From: JACDEA01 sp963742585
GTDB lineage: Bacteria; Actinomycetota; Acidimicrobiia; Acidimicrobiales; JACDEA01
Assembly (NCBI GenBank): GCA_963742585.1
Contig: CAVUMI010000003.1
Location: 62,001-126,000 of the forward strand
Direction: 5' to 3'
Length of the DNA: 64,000 nucleotides
The notes beneath the pieces are model-generated. The model did not search any database, had not been told where the DNA came from, and saw only the letters and a program-made list of their open reading frames with translations. The translations under genes were made by a program, and so were the position numbers. Positions 56,901 through 63,702 of this stretch are shown piece after piece. Within the stretch, counting starts at the first letter, position 1; the number at the start of each line of letters is the position of its first letter.

Positions 56901-57826
56901 TCCCCAGCCAGCTCGCGCACGATCTCGGCCGCGGGCTGCTGACGCCGCACCGCGCCCACCGACTCGCCTGCGTACAGGGCCATGGCATCGACGGTCCCCG
57001 TGGCCGACCGATCGGGGCACGGAACCGCGAACCGGGGCAGCGGCATCGTCATGTCGCCGAAGGCCATCTCGCCGACGATGGCATCGGGGGCCAATGCATC
57101 GGCCGCCTCGACACACGAGCGCAGAACGCGGTGCGGCGCATCGGGCCACATCAGCGAGAACGCGGTTGTGAGCACGGTGTCCTCTGGCTCCGCTTCGATC
57201 AACCGCTCGAGGTAGCGCGGGTGCACGTCGGCTTCGGTGGCGGCGAGGAACCGGGTCCCGACGCGTGCCGCGCCCGCGCCGGCGGCGAGGACCGCAGCGA
57301 CCGCGCGCCGGGTTCCGATGCCCCCGGCGGCGACCACGGGAACGTCGACCGCTTCGAGCACTGCGTCGAGCAGGGGCAACAGACCAGTCGTGCCGCGGAC
57401 GTGACCACCCGCCTCGACGCCTTGCGCGATGACGAAGTCGCAACCGGCATCGACGGCTTGGCGCGCTTCGTCCACCGAGCCCACCTGCCAGGCCGCCAGC
57501 GCCCCGCCGCCGTGCACCATGGCGACGAGCGACGGGTCGGGTGGCGCGTAGAAGAACTCGACGACCCGCACCTTGTCGGCCGCAGCTTCGACCGCGTCCC
57601 GATCGAGAAACGGCATCAGGAAGTTGATACCGAACGCCCCGGTGGTGGCCGACTTCAGCGCAACCAGAGCCTCGGCGATCAGCGGCGCGGGGAGGGGCAG
57701 CGCCACCATCCCGAGCGCGCCGGCATCGGCCACCGCCGCGGCCAACTCGGCCTTGGCCACGCCGCCCATGCCGGCCTGCTGAATCGGCACCGCACACCCA
57801 ACGAGATCGGTAAACGCCGTTCGCAC
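56897..57826 (-). CDS. NAD(P)H-dependent flavin oxidoreductase (nitronate monooxygenase-like)
   Basis: 309 residues, TIM barrel with FMN. MRTAFTDLVGCAVPIQQAGM is followed by GVAKAELAAAVADAGALGMV, GAFGINFLMPF, CDFVIAQGVEAGGHVRGTTG (the catalytic-His block of this family), VPVVAAGGIGTRRAVAAVLA and GAGAARVGTRFLAATEADVH. These are typical of the 2-nitropropane dioxygenase/enoyl-reductase-like family in actinobacteria. The true reaction may be denitrification of nitronates or an unrelated reduction. Starts at GTG 57826, 23 bp from the divergent DUF1272 gene. Confidence 0.9.
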   Translation of the reverse strand: MRTAFTDLVGCAVPIQQAGMGGVAKAELAAAVADAGALGMVALPLPAPLIAEALVALKSATTGAFGINFLMPFLDRDAVEAAADKVRVVEFFYAPPDPSLVAMVHGGGALAAWQVGSVDEARQAVDAGCDFVIAQGVEAGGHVRGTTGLLPLLDAVLEAVDVPVVAAGGIGTRRAVAAVLAAGAGAARVGTRFLAATEADVHPRYLERLIEAEPEDTVLTTAFSLMWPDAPHRVLRSCVEAADALAPDAIVGEMAFGDMTMPLPRFAVPCPDRSATGTVDAMALYAGESVGAVRRQQPAAEIVRELAGD

Positions 57827-57849
57827 CGCTCACCTTGTTAACTGATGGC

Positions 57850-58023
57850 GTGCTGGAAATGCGAACGGAATGTGAGAAGTGCGCCAACCCGCTGCCGCTG
57901 GATGCCGACGCCCGGATATGCAGCTTCGAGTGCACCTTCTGCCCGACCTGCGGCGCGGGCATGGACAACGTTTGCCCCAACTGCGGCGGCGAACTCGTCG
58001 CCCGGCCCAAACGCGCCGGCTAG
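57850..58023 (+). CDS. DUF1272 zinc-ribbon protein
   Basis: 57 residues: LEMRTECEKCANPLPLDADA, RICSFECTFCPTCGAGMDNV, CPNCGGELVARPKRAG. Eight Cys in CxxC-type pairs (CEKC, CSFECTFC, CPTC, CPNC) define the DUF1272 family, small metal-binding proteins of unknown role. I chose GTG 57850 because relatives start MLE-R; the ATG at 57859 is another option and an earlier ATG at 57844 is out of frame. A GTTAAC palindrome sits in the 23-bp divergent gap. A family A hairpin follows the stop. Confidence 0.88.
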   Translation: MLEMRTECEKCANPLPLDADARICSFECTFCPTCGAGMDNVCPNCGGELVARPKRAG

Positions 58024-58037
58024 TGAGCGGGAGTGCT

Positions 58038-58087
58038 GTTCACCGTGCGATTCTCACGCGCTATTCGCGGAGAATCGCCCGGTGAAC
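58038..58087. repeat. palindromic element family A, copy 3 (convergent junction)
   Basis: Arms 58038-58055 and 58070-58087 are 18 bp with one mismatch (CACCGTGCG against CGCCCGGTG). The 3-prime half ATTCGCGGAGAATCGCCCGG is identical to the copy at 45758. It lies between DUF1272 and the convergent FAD oxidoreductase gene and probably acts as a terminator. Confidence 0.75.
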
Positions 58088-58097
58088 GCAACTAGGG

Positions 58098-59309
58098 CTA
58101 CTTCGCGGCGGCGGCCATTATTCGGCCGATGTTGTCGGGGTTGAAGAACTCGGGGATGGGGAGCGTGCCGGCTTGGACGCTGATGAAGTCGTCCATGGCC
58201 TCTTGGTTGCCGTAGACCGCGCCGAGCAATTGCTGCGTCTCGGGCGGCGGTGGCTTGTCGACCTGGGCGAAGTCGAACGTCATCTCGTACATCGGCATCA
58301 CGGACTCGTCCCGCGCCTGCTGATACCGCGCCATCACATCGTCGTACATGCTCCGGCCGCTGAACGATTCGTCGAGGGCATCGGCGAGCCGCTCGGCGTC
58401 GAGGAACGCGTCGGTGATTCCCTGGGCGGTGATCGGATGCAGGTGATAGCCGGCGTCGCCCACGAGCGCCCAGCCGGGTCCGTACGGCTTGCGGAAGTAG
58501 CCGGCGAGACCCGACGCGGTATGGAAGCGATCTTCACGCTTTCCCGCGCGCACGCGTTCGCCCAGCGGCGCCTGGTCGACAATCTTGAGGAACGCGCCCT
58601 CGATGTCTTTCTTGGCGGCCTTGAACCCAGTCTCCGGCATTCCGGCGATGACCAGCGTCAGGTCGTCGTGAGTGGGAAAGGCGGCCATGCCGCAGTTCTC
58701 TCGGATGTGCACCTCGAAGCCTGAGCTACCCACGCCGCTGTAGTACGAGTAGAACGACGGGCAGACGGCGGGCTTCTCGTTGTACTGCTCGGGCTTGACC
58801 GCCTTGGCCACAACGGAGTTGCGGCCGTCGGCGCCGATGACGACTTTGGCTCGCTCGGTCACCGCGCTGCCGCCGGCGTCCTTGCCCCGGATCCCGACGA
58901 CGACGCCGTCCTCGACGAGGACTTCGTCGACCGAAAATCCCTCCCGCACCTCGGCACCGGCCTCGGCTGCAGCGTGGACGAGCATCGTGTCGAGCACCAG
59001 CCGGCGCGGGCAGTACGCCTCGTCGACCCCATCGCTGGGGCGGGGCGAGCCGGCGATCGTGAAGGGTCCGAAGTCGAAGGCGTACGTCTTGACCTGCGGA
59101 CAGCCAGACGTGGCCAGCGCGTCGCGCAGCCCCCAGCGTTTCAGCGCGGCCATGCCGGGGGCATGGACGAAGTGGGTCGAAACGGTGTCGCTGGGGAACG
59201 TGGCTCGGTCCACCAGCAGGACGCGGTAGCCCTTCTTGGCGAGGAGCATGGCGGTAGGCGACCCGCCGCAGCGGGCGCCGACGACGATGGCGTCATAGTT
59301 GGTGGACAT
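58098..59309 (-). CDS. FAD-dependent oxidoreductase/monooxygenase (PHBH/GGR fold)
   Basis: 403 residues. The FAD dinucleotide motif is DAIVVGARCGGSPTAMLLAK, a GxGxxG variant reading GARCGGS. The second FAD motif is RAKVVIGADGRNSVVAKAVK (DG motif) and the third is GWALVGDAGYHLHPITAQGI, TDAFLDAERLADAL (GD motif). The middle substrate domain includes FEVHIRENCGMAAFPTHDDL. It belongs to the FAD monooxygenase or geranylgeranyl reductase-like superfamily common in actinobacterial catabolic and pigment pathways. A GGAAGGAC site precedes the ATG. It is transcribed after the VOC-upstream group on the same strand, with a 77-bp gap. Confidence 0.9.
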   Translation of the reverse strand: MSTNYDAIVVGARCGGSPTAMLLAKKGYRVLLVDRATFPSDTVSTHFVHAPGMAALKRWGLRDALATSGCPQVKTYAFDFGPFTIAGSPRPSDGVDEAYCPRRLVLDTMLVHAAAEAGAEVREGFSVDEVLVEDGVVVGIRGKDAGGSAVTERAKVVIGADGRNSVVAKAVKPEQYNEKPAVCPSFYSYYSGVGSSGFEVHIRENCGMAAFPTHDDLTLVIAGMPETGFKAAKKDIEGAFLKIVDQAPLGERVRAGKREDRFHTASGLAGYFRKPYGPGWALVGDAGYHLHPITAQGITDAFLDAERLADALDESFSGRSMYDDVMARYQQARDESVMPMYEMTFDFAQVDKPPPPETQQLLGAVYGNQEAMDDFISVQAGTLPIPEFFNPDNIGRIMAAAAK

Positions 59310-59386
59310 GCTGTTCAGTCCTTCCGGAGCAGCGGCCGTTACGGCCTGCTCAAGCGAACCACCCTACGCCTGGCGGGGCAGGCCCG

Positions 59387-59812
59387 TTACGCCTCCAGGG
59401 CGAAGTGCTGCACCTCGACCATCATCGGCAGCAGGAAGCCGGTGTAGAAGCTGGTGAGCTTGACCGGGCCGAAATCTTCGACCGTCTTGTCGATCACTGT
59501 CACCCGCGGGTCGTTAGCGGCGCGGGCCTTGGCCCGGTCGAGCACGGCGTCGAGGTCCTCGACCTTGTCGACCGCCATACCGAAGTGGTCACGCTTCCCG
59601 ACGCGCGCCGGCTCGTCACCGCCGACGAGGAACACGAATTGATCGAACCGGTGCGCTTGCAGGACCAGCACTCGGCCGGGCTCGGTCATCTGCGTGACCT
59701 CGGTCCACCCGAACACGTCGCCGTAGAAGTCGATGACTTCGCCGCGGCCGTCACCGTCGAGCAACTCGGGCGACACCGTCAGCGCGATGTGGTTGAACCG
59801 GGGCTTACCCAT
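59387..59812 (-). CDS. VOC-family (glyoxalase/bleomycin resistance-like) protein
   Basis: 141 residues: MGKPRFNHIALTVSPELLDG, then GRGEVIDFYGDVFGWTEVTQ, FDQFVFLVGGDEPARVGKRD, HFGMAVDKVEDLDAVLDRAK, SFYTGFLLPMMVEVQHFALE. The paired beta-alpha-beta-beta-beta modules and potential metal ligands (His8, His in RDHFGMAV, Glu in MVEVQHF) fit the vicinal-oxygen-chelate family. ATG 59812 is preferred over a longer frame to 59863, which overlaps the TetR gene end. It is 10 bp after the TetR stop, so likely co-transcribed with it. The exact substrate is unknown. Confidence 0.87.
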   Translation of the reverse strand: MGKPRFNHIALTVSPELLDGDGRGEVIDFYGDVFGWTEVTQMTEPGRVLVLQAHRFDQFVFLVGGDEPARVGKRDHFGMAVDKVEDLDAVLDRAKARAANDPRVTVIDKTVEDFGPVKLTSFYTGFLLPMMVEVQHFALEA

Positions 59813-59822
59813 GGGCCGAAGG

Positions 59823-60485
59823 CTACGTGCGGCGGCGTCCTCGGCGGGGAGTGTCGACCGCATCGAGCACCCGACGGTCGACCGCGGTAAATACCGCCCC
59901 GGTCATGTCGGTGACGAGGTCGATGAGCGCGTCGCGATCCCAGCTTCCGTTGGCCAGCGCCCCCCGGGCGGCGGCTTCGCCGAGCGCGAAGAACAGCCAT
60001 GCCAGGACGTCGGGCAACTGCTCGGTCGGGTAGTCGATCTGAGCGAACTCTTGCCGCATGCGATCGGAAAGCGCGCTGACCACGGAGGTACGCGCCATGC
60101 GCCGGCGCCCGACCCCGGCAGCTTCGTCCCGTGAGCGGCTCAAGAGCGCGAACGCGTCGGGGTTGGCGACGGCGAAGTCGAAGACCGCGGCGTAGCGCTG
60201 GCGGATCCGGGCGCGGGGCGTGGCCGCCGGCGCCTCGTAGGTCGCGACCAACGCCGCAGTGAAGCGGCCCAGCTCCTCGGCTAGGACTACGTCGTAGAGC
60301 TTCTGCTTGGACGGGTACAGCTCATAGAGCGCGGGACGGCTGATCGCGGCGCGTTCAGCCACCGCCGCCATCGACGCGCCGGCCAGCCCGTCGCGGCCGA
60401 ACACCTCGACCGCTGCCGTCCGTATCGCGGCGGCGGTGACGTCTGCTGGCTGCTGTCGGGGCCGGCCCCGCGCCGCCGGGGTCAC
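59823..60485 (-). CDS. TetR/AcrR-family transcriptional regulator
   Basis: 220 residues from GTG 60485, which overlaps the esterase stop (GTGA); a GTG or ATG at 60506 would overlap by 25 bp. The HTH is AAIRTAAVEVFGRDGLAGAS, MAAVAERAAISRPALYELYP, SKQKLYDVVL. The ligand domain includes RIRQRYAAVFDFAVANPDAF and LPDVLAWLFFALGEAAARGA. A near-perfect palindrome at 61401-61424, just ahead of the coupled esterase gene, is the likely operator, making this an autoregulating esterase-TetR-VOC unit (inference). Confidence 0.88.
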   Translation of the reverse strand: MTPAARGRPRQQPADVTAAAIRTAAVEVFGRDGLAGASMAAVAERAAISRPALYELYPSKQKLYDVVLAEELGRFTAALVATYEAPAATPRARIRQRYAAVFDFAVANPDAFALLSRSRDEAAGVGRRRMARTSVVSALSDRMRQEFAQIDYPTEQLPDVLAWLFFALGEAAARGALANGSWDRDALIDLVTDMTGAVFTAVDRRVLDAVDTPRRGRRRT

Positions 60486-61392
60486 GGACTGGCCAGGAAA
60501 TCCCACACCTGCTGGGTGAGGGTGGGGATGCAGCCCGTGTCATTGGCTTGGCACGGCGCCGGCGGCCACAGGTGTGACTGACCGGCGATCGGTCGCCATG
60601 CCACCGTTGTACCGCTGGCGCAGCCGGTGTACGTGACGGGGTTAGTCGTGTACTGACCGGGCGGGGCCGGCGCGCCGGGCACGCGTCGCGGGCGGCCGAG
60701 GCCCACTTGATCATCGCCGCGTAGCCGTTCTCGGGCGCGACAACACCATCGCTGGTGCCGTGGAACGACGCCCAACGCACGTCGCGGGCTGCCGCGCACG
60801 TCGAGTTGGCGTTCTGGGTGACGTCGCCACCGGCGAACGCGGCGGCCGACTTCACGTTGATGCCGCGGTCGACGAGGCTCACGCCCGCGGCGTCGTCACA
60901 CGCGATGCGGTTGGACATGTAGGCGCCTTCAGAGTGGCCTTCAACGTAAACCTTGGCCGCATCCGCACAGCCAGCGTCGACGAGCGCCTTGGCCACTGCG
61001 TAGATGAACTTGCTGTCGTTTCCGCCGGCGGCCGACCAGTTCCACAGCGTCGACGTGCCGTTAGGGAACGCGACGATCGCCTGCTGCTGCGCGCCCACCG
61101 CGGCGAAGTGCGTCTGGTTGGCGTGCTGGGTGCCGTTGGTGAACAGCGCGTGCAGCGCCAGGAGCGTCGGCCGCGGAGTAGTGATGCCGGTCGGGACGTA
61201 GAGAAGGTACGAGCGACTGCGGCCGCCGATGGTGAGGTTGTACGTGGCGAAGGTGGCCGGATCGGTCGACGGCGACGCCGGGAAGGTGGTGTAACAAGAC
61301 GCCGCCCGCGCCGCGGGCGCACCGACAGAGCCGCCGATCAGCAGCCACCCGGGGAGGACGAAGGCCAGTGCAATCAGTCGGAGTCGTCGCAT
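60482..61392 (-). CDS. secreted PHB depolymerase-like esterase, one frameshift
   Basis: About 303 residues. The signal peptide is MRRLRLIALAFVLPGWLLIG, cleaved near PAARA. Catalytic features are RSYLLYVPTGITTPRPTLLA, the Ser elbow KVYVEGHSEGAYMSNRIACD (Ser in GHSEG), WASFHGTSDGVVAPENGYAA (Asp) and IAGQSHLWPPAPCQANDTGC (His in QSHLW). A frame change near 60680 separates RDACPAR from APAPPGQYTTNPVTYTGCAS. Six or more Cys suggest disulfides. It is related to, but distinct from, the esterase at 47703. It has no strong Shine-Dalgarno sequence, and a palindromic operator lies 9-32 bp before its ATG. Confidence 0.83.
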
Positions 61393-61400
61393 GCGGGTGA

Positions 61401-61424
61401 TTTTCCGACATCAGTGTCAGAAAA
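61401..61424 (-). promoter_or_regulatory. palindromic operator, probable TetR-family site
   Basis: A 24-bp imperfect palindrome, TTTTCCGACATCAGTGTCAG followed by AAAA. Half sites are TTTTCCGACAT and TTTTCTGACACT, differing at only one or two positions. The size and GACA/TGTC core suit a TetR dimer. It fills the 32-bp gap between the GHMP kinase stop and the esterase ATG, overlapping the expected promoter of the esterase-TetR operon. Confidence 0.65.
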
Positions 61425-62312
61425 TCAAGAAAAACCTCTGACCCGCACGCCCTGCCGCGACAGCCGCAGCGGAAGCGCCTGGCCGACGGGAATCGTGGGT
61501 CGGGTCTCGCCGCAGATGATCGTGACCGATCCGCCGCGGCCACCGGCGCCGTTGACCTTCCAGCCCAGCGCGCCCGATGCCGACGCGGCATCGATCACCA
61601 GCTGGGCGTCCTCGCTCACCAGCGCAGGGTGAAGGGCGCGCTGCGCGTCGGTGTTGGCGACCAGGGCGGCGCCGTAAGCCCGGAGGTCACCGGCGACCAG
61701 CGCCCCCGCCGCGTCGCGCGCGCACCTGCGCAACGCATCGAGTGGGGCGGGGTCGGCCGTGAGGTTGGCGATCACCTCGTCGTGCACGGCCGAGGACGAA
61801 TGCGCTCCGAGGAACACGGTGACCAGGCGCTGGTCGAGCTCGCGCCACGCGGCGGCCGGGACCTTCAGCGCGCGGCGAGTTACTCGCGGGAACTCGATGT
61901 CCAAGAGCGACGCACCGCCCTGCGCGGCGGCGACCTGGTCCTGCACGCCACTCTGGAGTCCGAGACGTTCGGTCTCGACGCGGTGCGCCCTTGCCGCGAG
62001 CTCGCGCCGTGGCACACCGAGCGCGGCGAGGAGGGCGACGGCGACGGCGGCCGAGGTTCCTAGTGATGACCCAGCCGGCGCGTCGGCGCGGATCTCGATG
62101 TGGACGTCGGCCGCGCCCGCTTCGGCGGCGGTGGCCTCGACCAACGGCGTCGGTGGGTCGGCGAAGGTCACGCCCCGGCCCGGTGTGACGACCACCCGCA
62201 CACCCGGCCGCACCGCCAAGTTGCACACCGCGCCGTGTCCGGCAAACCAGGTATCAGTCCACCCGCCGGCGTCGCAGATGCGGACGGGGGCGGTAACGAG
62301 AAGACGGGTCAG
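61425..62312 (-). CDS. GHMP-family sugar kinase, start uncertain
   Basis: 295 residues if started at CTG 62312. The first GHMP block lies in this extension: TRLLVTAPVRICDAGGWTDT, WFAGHGAVCNLAV, which matches fucokinase and heptose-7-phosphate kinase N-termini, so starting at GTG 62228 would lose it. The ATP loop is ADAPAGSSLGTSAAVAVALL, the metal/catalytic region ETERLGLQSGVQDQVAAAQG, GGASLLDIEF, and the third motif KVNGAGGRGGSVTIICG. The CTG overlaps the RDD stop (CTGA), or an ATG has been lost through a base error. It phosphorylates a sugar; heptose or fucose is the likeliest by family. Confidence 0.8.
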   Translation of the reverse strand: MTRLLVTAPVRICDAGGWTDTWFAGHGAVCNLAVRPGVRVVVTPGRGVTFADPPTPLVEATAAEAGAADVHIEIRADAPAGSSLGTSAAVAVALLAALGVPRRELAARAHRVETERLGLQSGVQDQVAAAQGGASLLDIEFPRVTRRALKVPAAAWRELDQRLVTVFLGAHSSSAVHDEVIANLTADPAPLDALRRCARDAAGALVAGDLRAYGAALVANTDAQRALHPALVSEDAQLVIDAASASGALGWKVNGAGGRGGSVTIICGETRPTIPVGQALPLRLSRQGVRVRGFS

Positions 62313-62734
62313 CCGGGCCAGCGTTCGACAGGAGCCGACGCTTCCGGGACGACCACGCAGGCGGCGAGCTTGTCGTGCCAGGTCTGCCGCTCCGGATCCC
62401 AGAGCATCCAGAAATATCCGAGCGCGAGCGGCAGCGCGGAGAGGAACCGGGCCACGTACCGGACCCCGGCGCGGCCGTAGCCGATCGATCCGCCGTTCTC
62501 AATGTCGACGACGCGGATCTGCATGACCTTCTTGCCGAGGGTCTGCCCCGACGGGCTGCCTTCGAGGTAGATGTAATAGCCCAGGCCGATCAGGATGCTG
62601 AGCAGGGACCCGAAGAACCCTCGCAGAAAGACTGACAAGACGCCCAGCAACACGCCGTCGATGAGTGCGCCGACGAGCCGTTGCCCGAAGGACGCCCGAT
62701 CTGAGGTGGGTGTGGTGAACATCGGTTCTCCCAT
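62309..62734 (-). CDS. RDD-family membrane protein
   Basis: 141 residues: ASFGQRLVGALIDGVLLGVL is the RDD block (Arg and Asp conserved), followed by hydrophobic segments (SVFLRGFFGSLLSILIGLGY and FLSALPLALGYFWMLW) and the RDD hallmark GQTLGKKVMQIRVVDIENGG, with a WDPERQTWHDKLAACVVV ending. RDD proteins are small inner-membrane proteins, some with transport roles. It is 10 bp downstream of the AhpD-like gene and overlaps the GHMP kinase start by 4 bp if CTG is used. Confidence 0.88.
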   Translation of the reverse strand: MGEPMFTTPTSDRASFGQRLVGALIDGVLLGVLSVFLRGFFGSLLSILIGLGYYIYLEGSPSGQTLGKKVMQIRVVDIENGGSIGYGRAGVRYVARFLSALPLALGYFWMLWDPERQTWHDKLAACVVVPEASAPVERWPG

Positions 62735-62744
62735 GGCGCGGAGG

Positions 62745-63368
62745 CTACCGGGCGCGTGAGAAGTACCGAATAGGCGGCGGCAACTTGTAGCCGCCGCCCA
62801 TCACCACGCGGCGGGCGATGGCGAGGCTGCGACCTTCCAACGGCCCGGCGCCGGCCGCGTCGACAACGCGGTTGATCACATGGAACAGCACGCTGATGTG
62901 CACGGCCTCATCCAGTGCCGCGTCGGTGACGCGCGCGGCGCGCACCGCCGCGACATCATCCACGCCCACATCATCAGGCGCGTCCGCCAGCTTGCCCAGG
63001 AACACGAGTGCGGCCGCCACCTCAGGCCGCACCGGTGCAGTTGCCGGCGCGTCGAGCGCAGCGGCCACCGCCTCATCGCCTTCGATCGACGCGGCGAACG
63101 ACTGATGCGCCGTCGTGCAGAACTGACATTGGTTGCGCGACGAGGTGAACGCGGCGAACAACTCGCGCTCGCCGACCGTCCACGCCGACGGTCCCCGCAT
63201 GACGTCCTGCACGAGTGCGTGATACGGCGTGCCGAAGTAGAGGTGGCGGTAGCTGGCGATCCTGATCACCGCGGGCACCTCGGTGCGAGCGATGCGGCGC
63301 ATGAGCCCGAGCGTCAGCCGCGTCGGCAGATCATGGCCGGAGTCGAAGATGCGCAAGCGCAAGCCCAC
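62745..63368 (-). CDS. carboxymuconolactone decarboxylase/AhpD-like protein
   Basis: 207 residues. The core motif FTSSRNQCQFCTTAHQSFAA gives a CxxC...H pattern (QCQFCTTAH) typical of AhpD-like alkylhydroperoxidase domains. The helical fold continues with VRPEVAAALVFLGKLADAPD and HISVLFHVINRVVDAA. GTG start 63368 is 1 bp after the stop of the next upstream gene, so the two are coupled. A redox or peroxide-defence role is likely by family, not proven. Confidence 0.85.
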   Translation of the reverse strand: MGLRLRIFDSGHDLPTRLTLGLMRRIARTEVPAVIRIASYRHLYFGTPYHALVQDVMRGPSAWTVGERELFAAFTSSRNQCQFCTTAHQSFAASIEGDEAVAAALDAPATAPVRPEVAAALVFLGKLADAPDDVGVDDVAAVRAARVTDAALDEAVHISVLFHVINRVVDAAGAGPLEGRSLAIARRVVMGGGYKLPPPIRYFSRAR

Positions 63369-63369
63369 G

Positions 63370-63678
63370 TCAGTCCCCTCCCATGGCGCGCCGCGTGATC
63401 CGCAGACGCCGCTCGCCCGCAGCCATTGCGGCCACGACGGTTGCTTCGAAGATCTCGTCCTCGCTTAAGCCGGCGCGTTTGAGGTCGTCGATCTGGCCGT
63501 CGGTCACGCGATACGCGTGGCGCACGACCGTGTCGACGAAGCCGGCCAGGCGTTCGGGAACGTCACCCGCTCCGTCGAACACCGCCCGGCGGACGGCCGG
63601 ATCGAGCTGACCGGGCCCATCGACCACCTGGCTGACGAGCTGGTCCCAATTCCGCTGCCGCGCCTCGGCGTTGCTCAC
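63370..63678 (-). CDS. small helical protein, CMD-like partner
   Basis: 102 residues from GTG 63678, which has GAGGCGA just upstream; a longer frame to 63711 overlaps the divergent DUF2804 start. Sequence: VSNAEARQRNWDQLVSQVVD, LDPAVRRAVFDGAGDVPERL, AGFVDTVVRHAYRVTDGQID, LKRAGLSEDEIFEATVVAAM. The GLSEDEIFEATVVAAMA block is like the helical part of CMD/AhpD proteins but lacks the CxxC, so it may be a non-catalytic subunit of the protein encoded next. Function unassigned. Confidence 0.7.
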   Translation of the reverse strand: MSNAEARQRNWDQLVSQVVDGPGQLDPAVRRAVFDGAGDVPERLAGFVDTVVRHAYRVTDGQIDDLKRAGLSEDEIFEATVVAAMAAGERRLRITRRAMGGD

Positions 63679-63702
63679 TCGCCTCGATGCTATGACGTGA
63701 GC

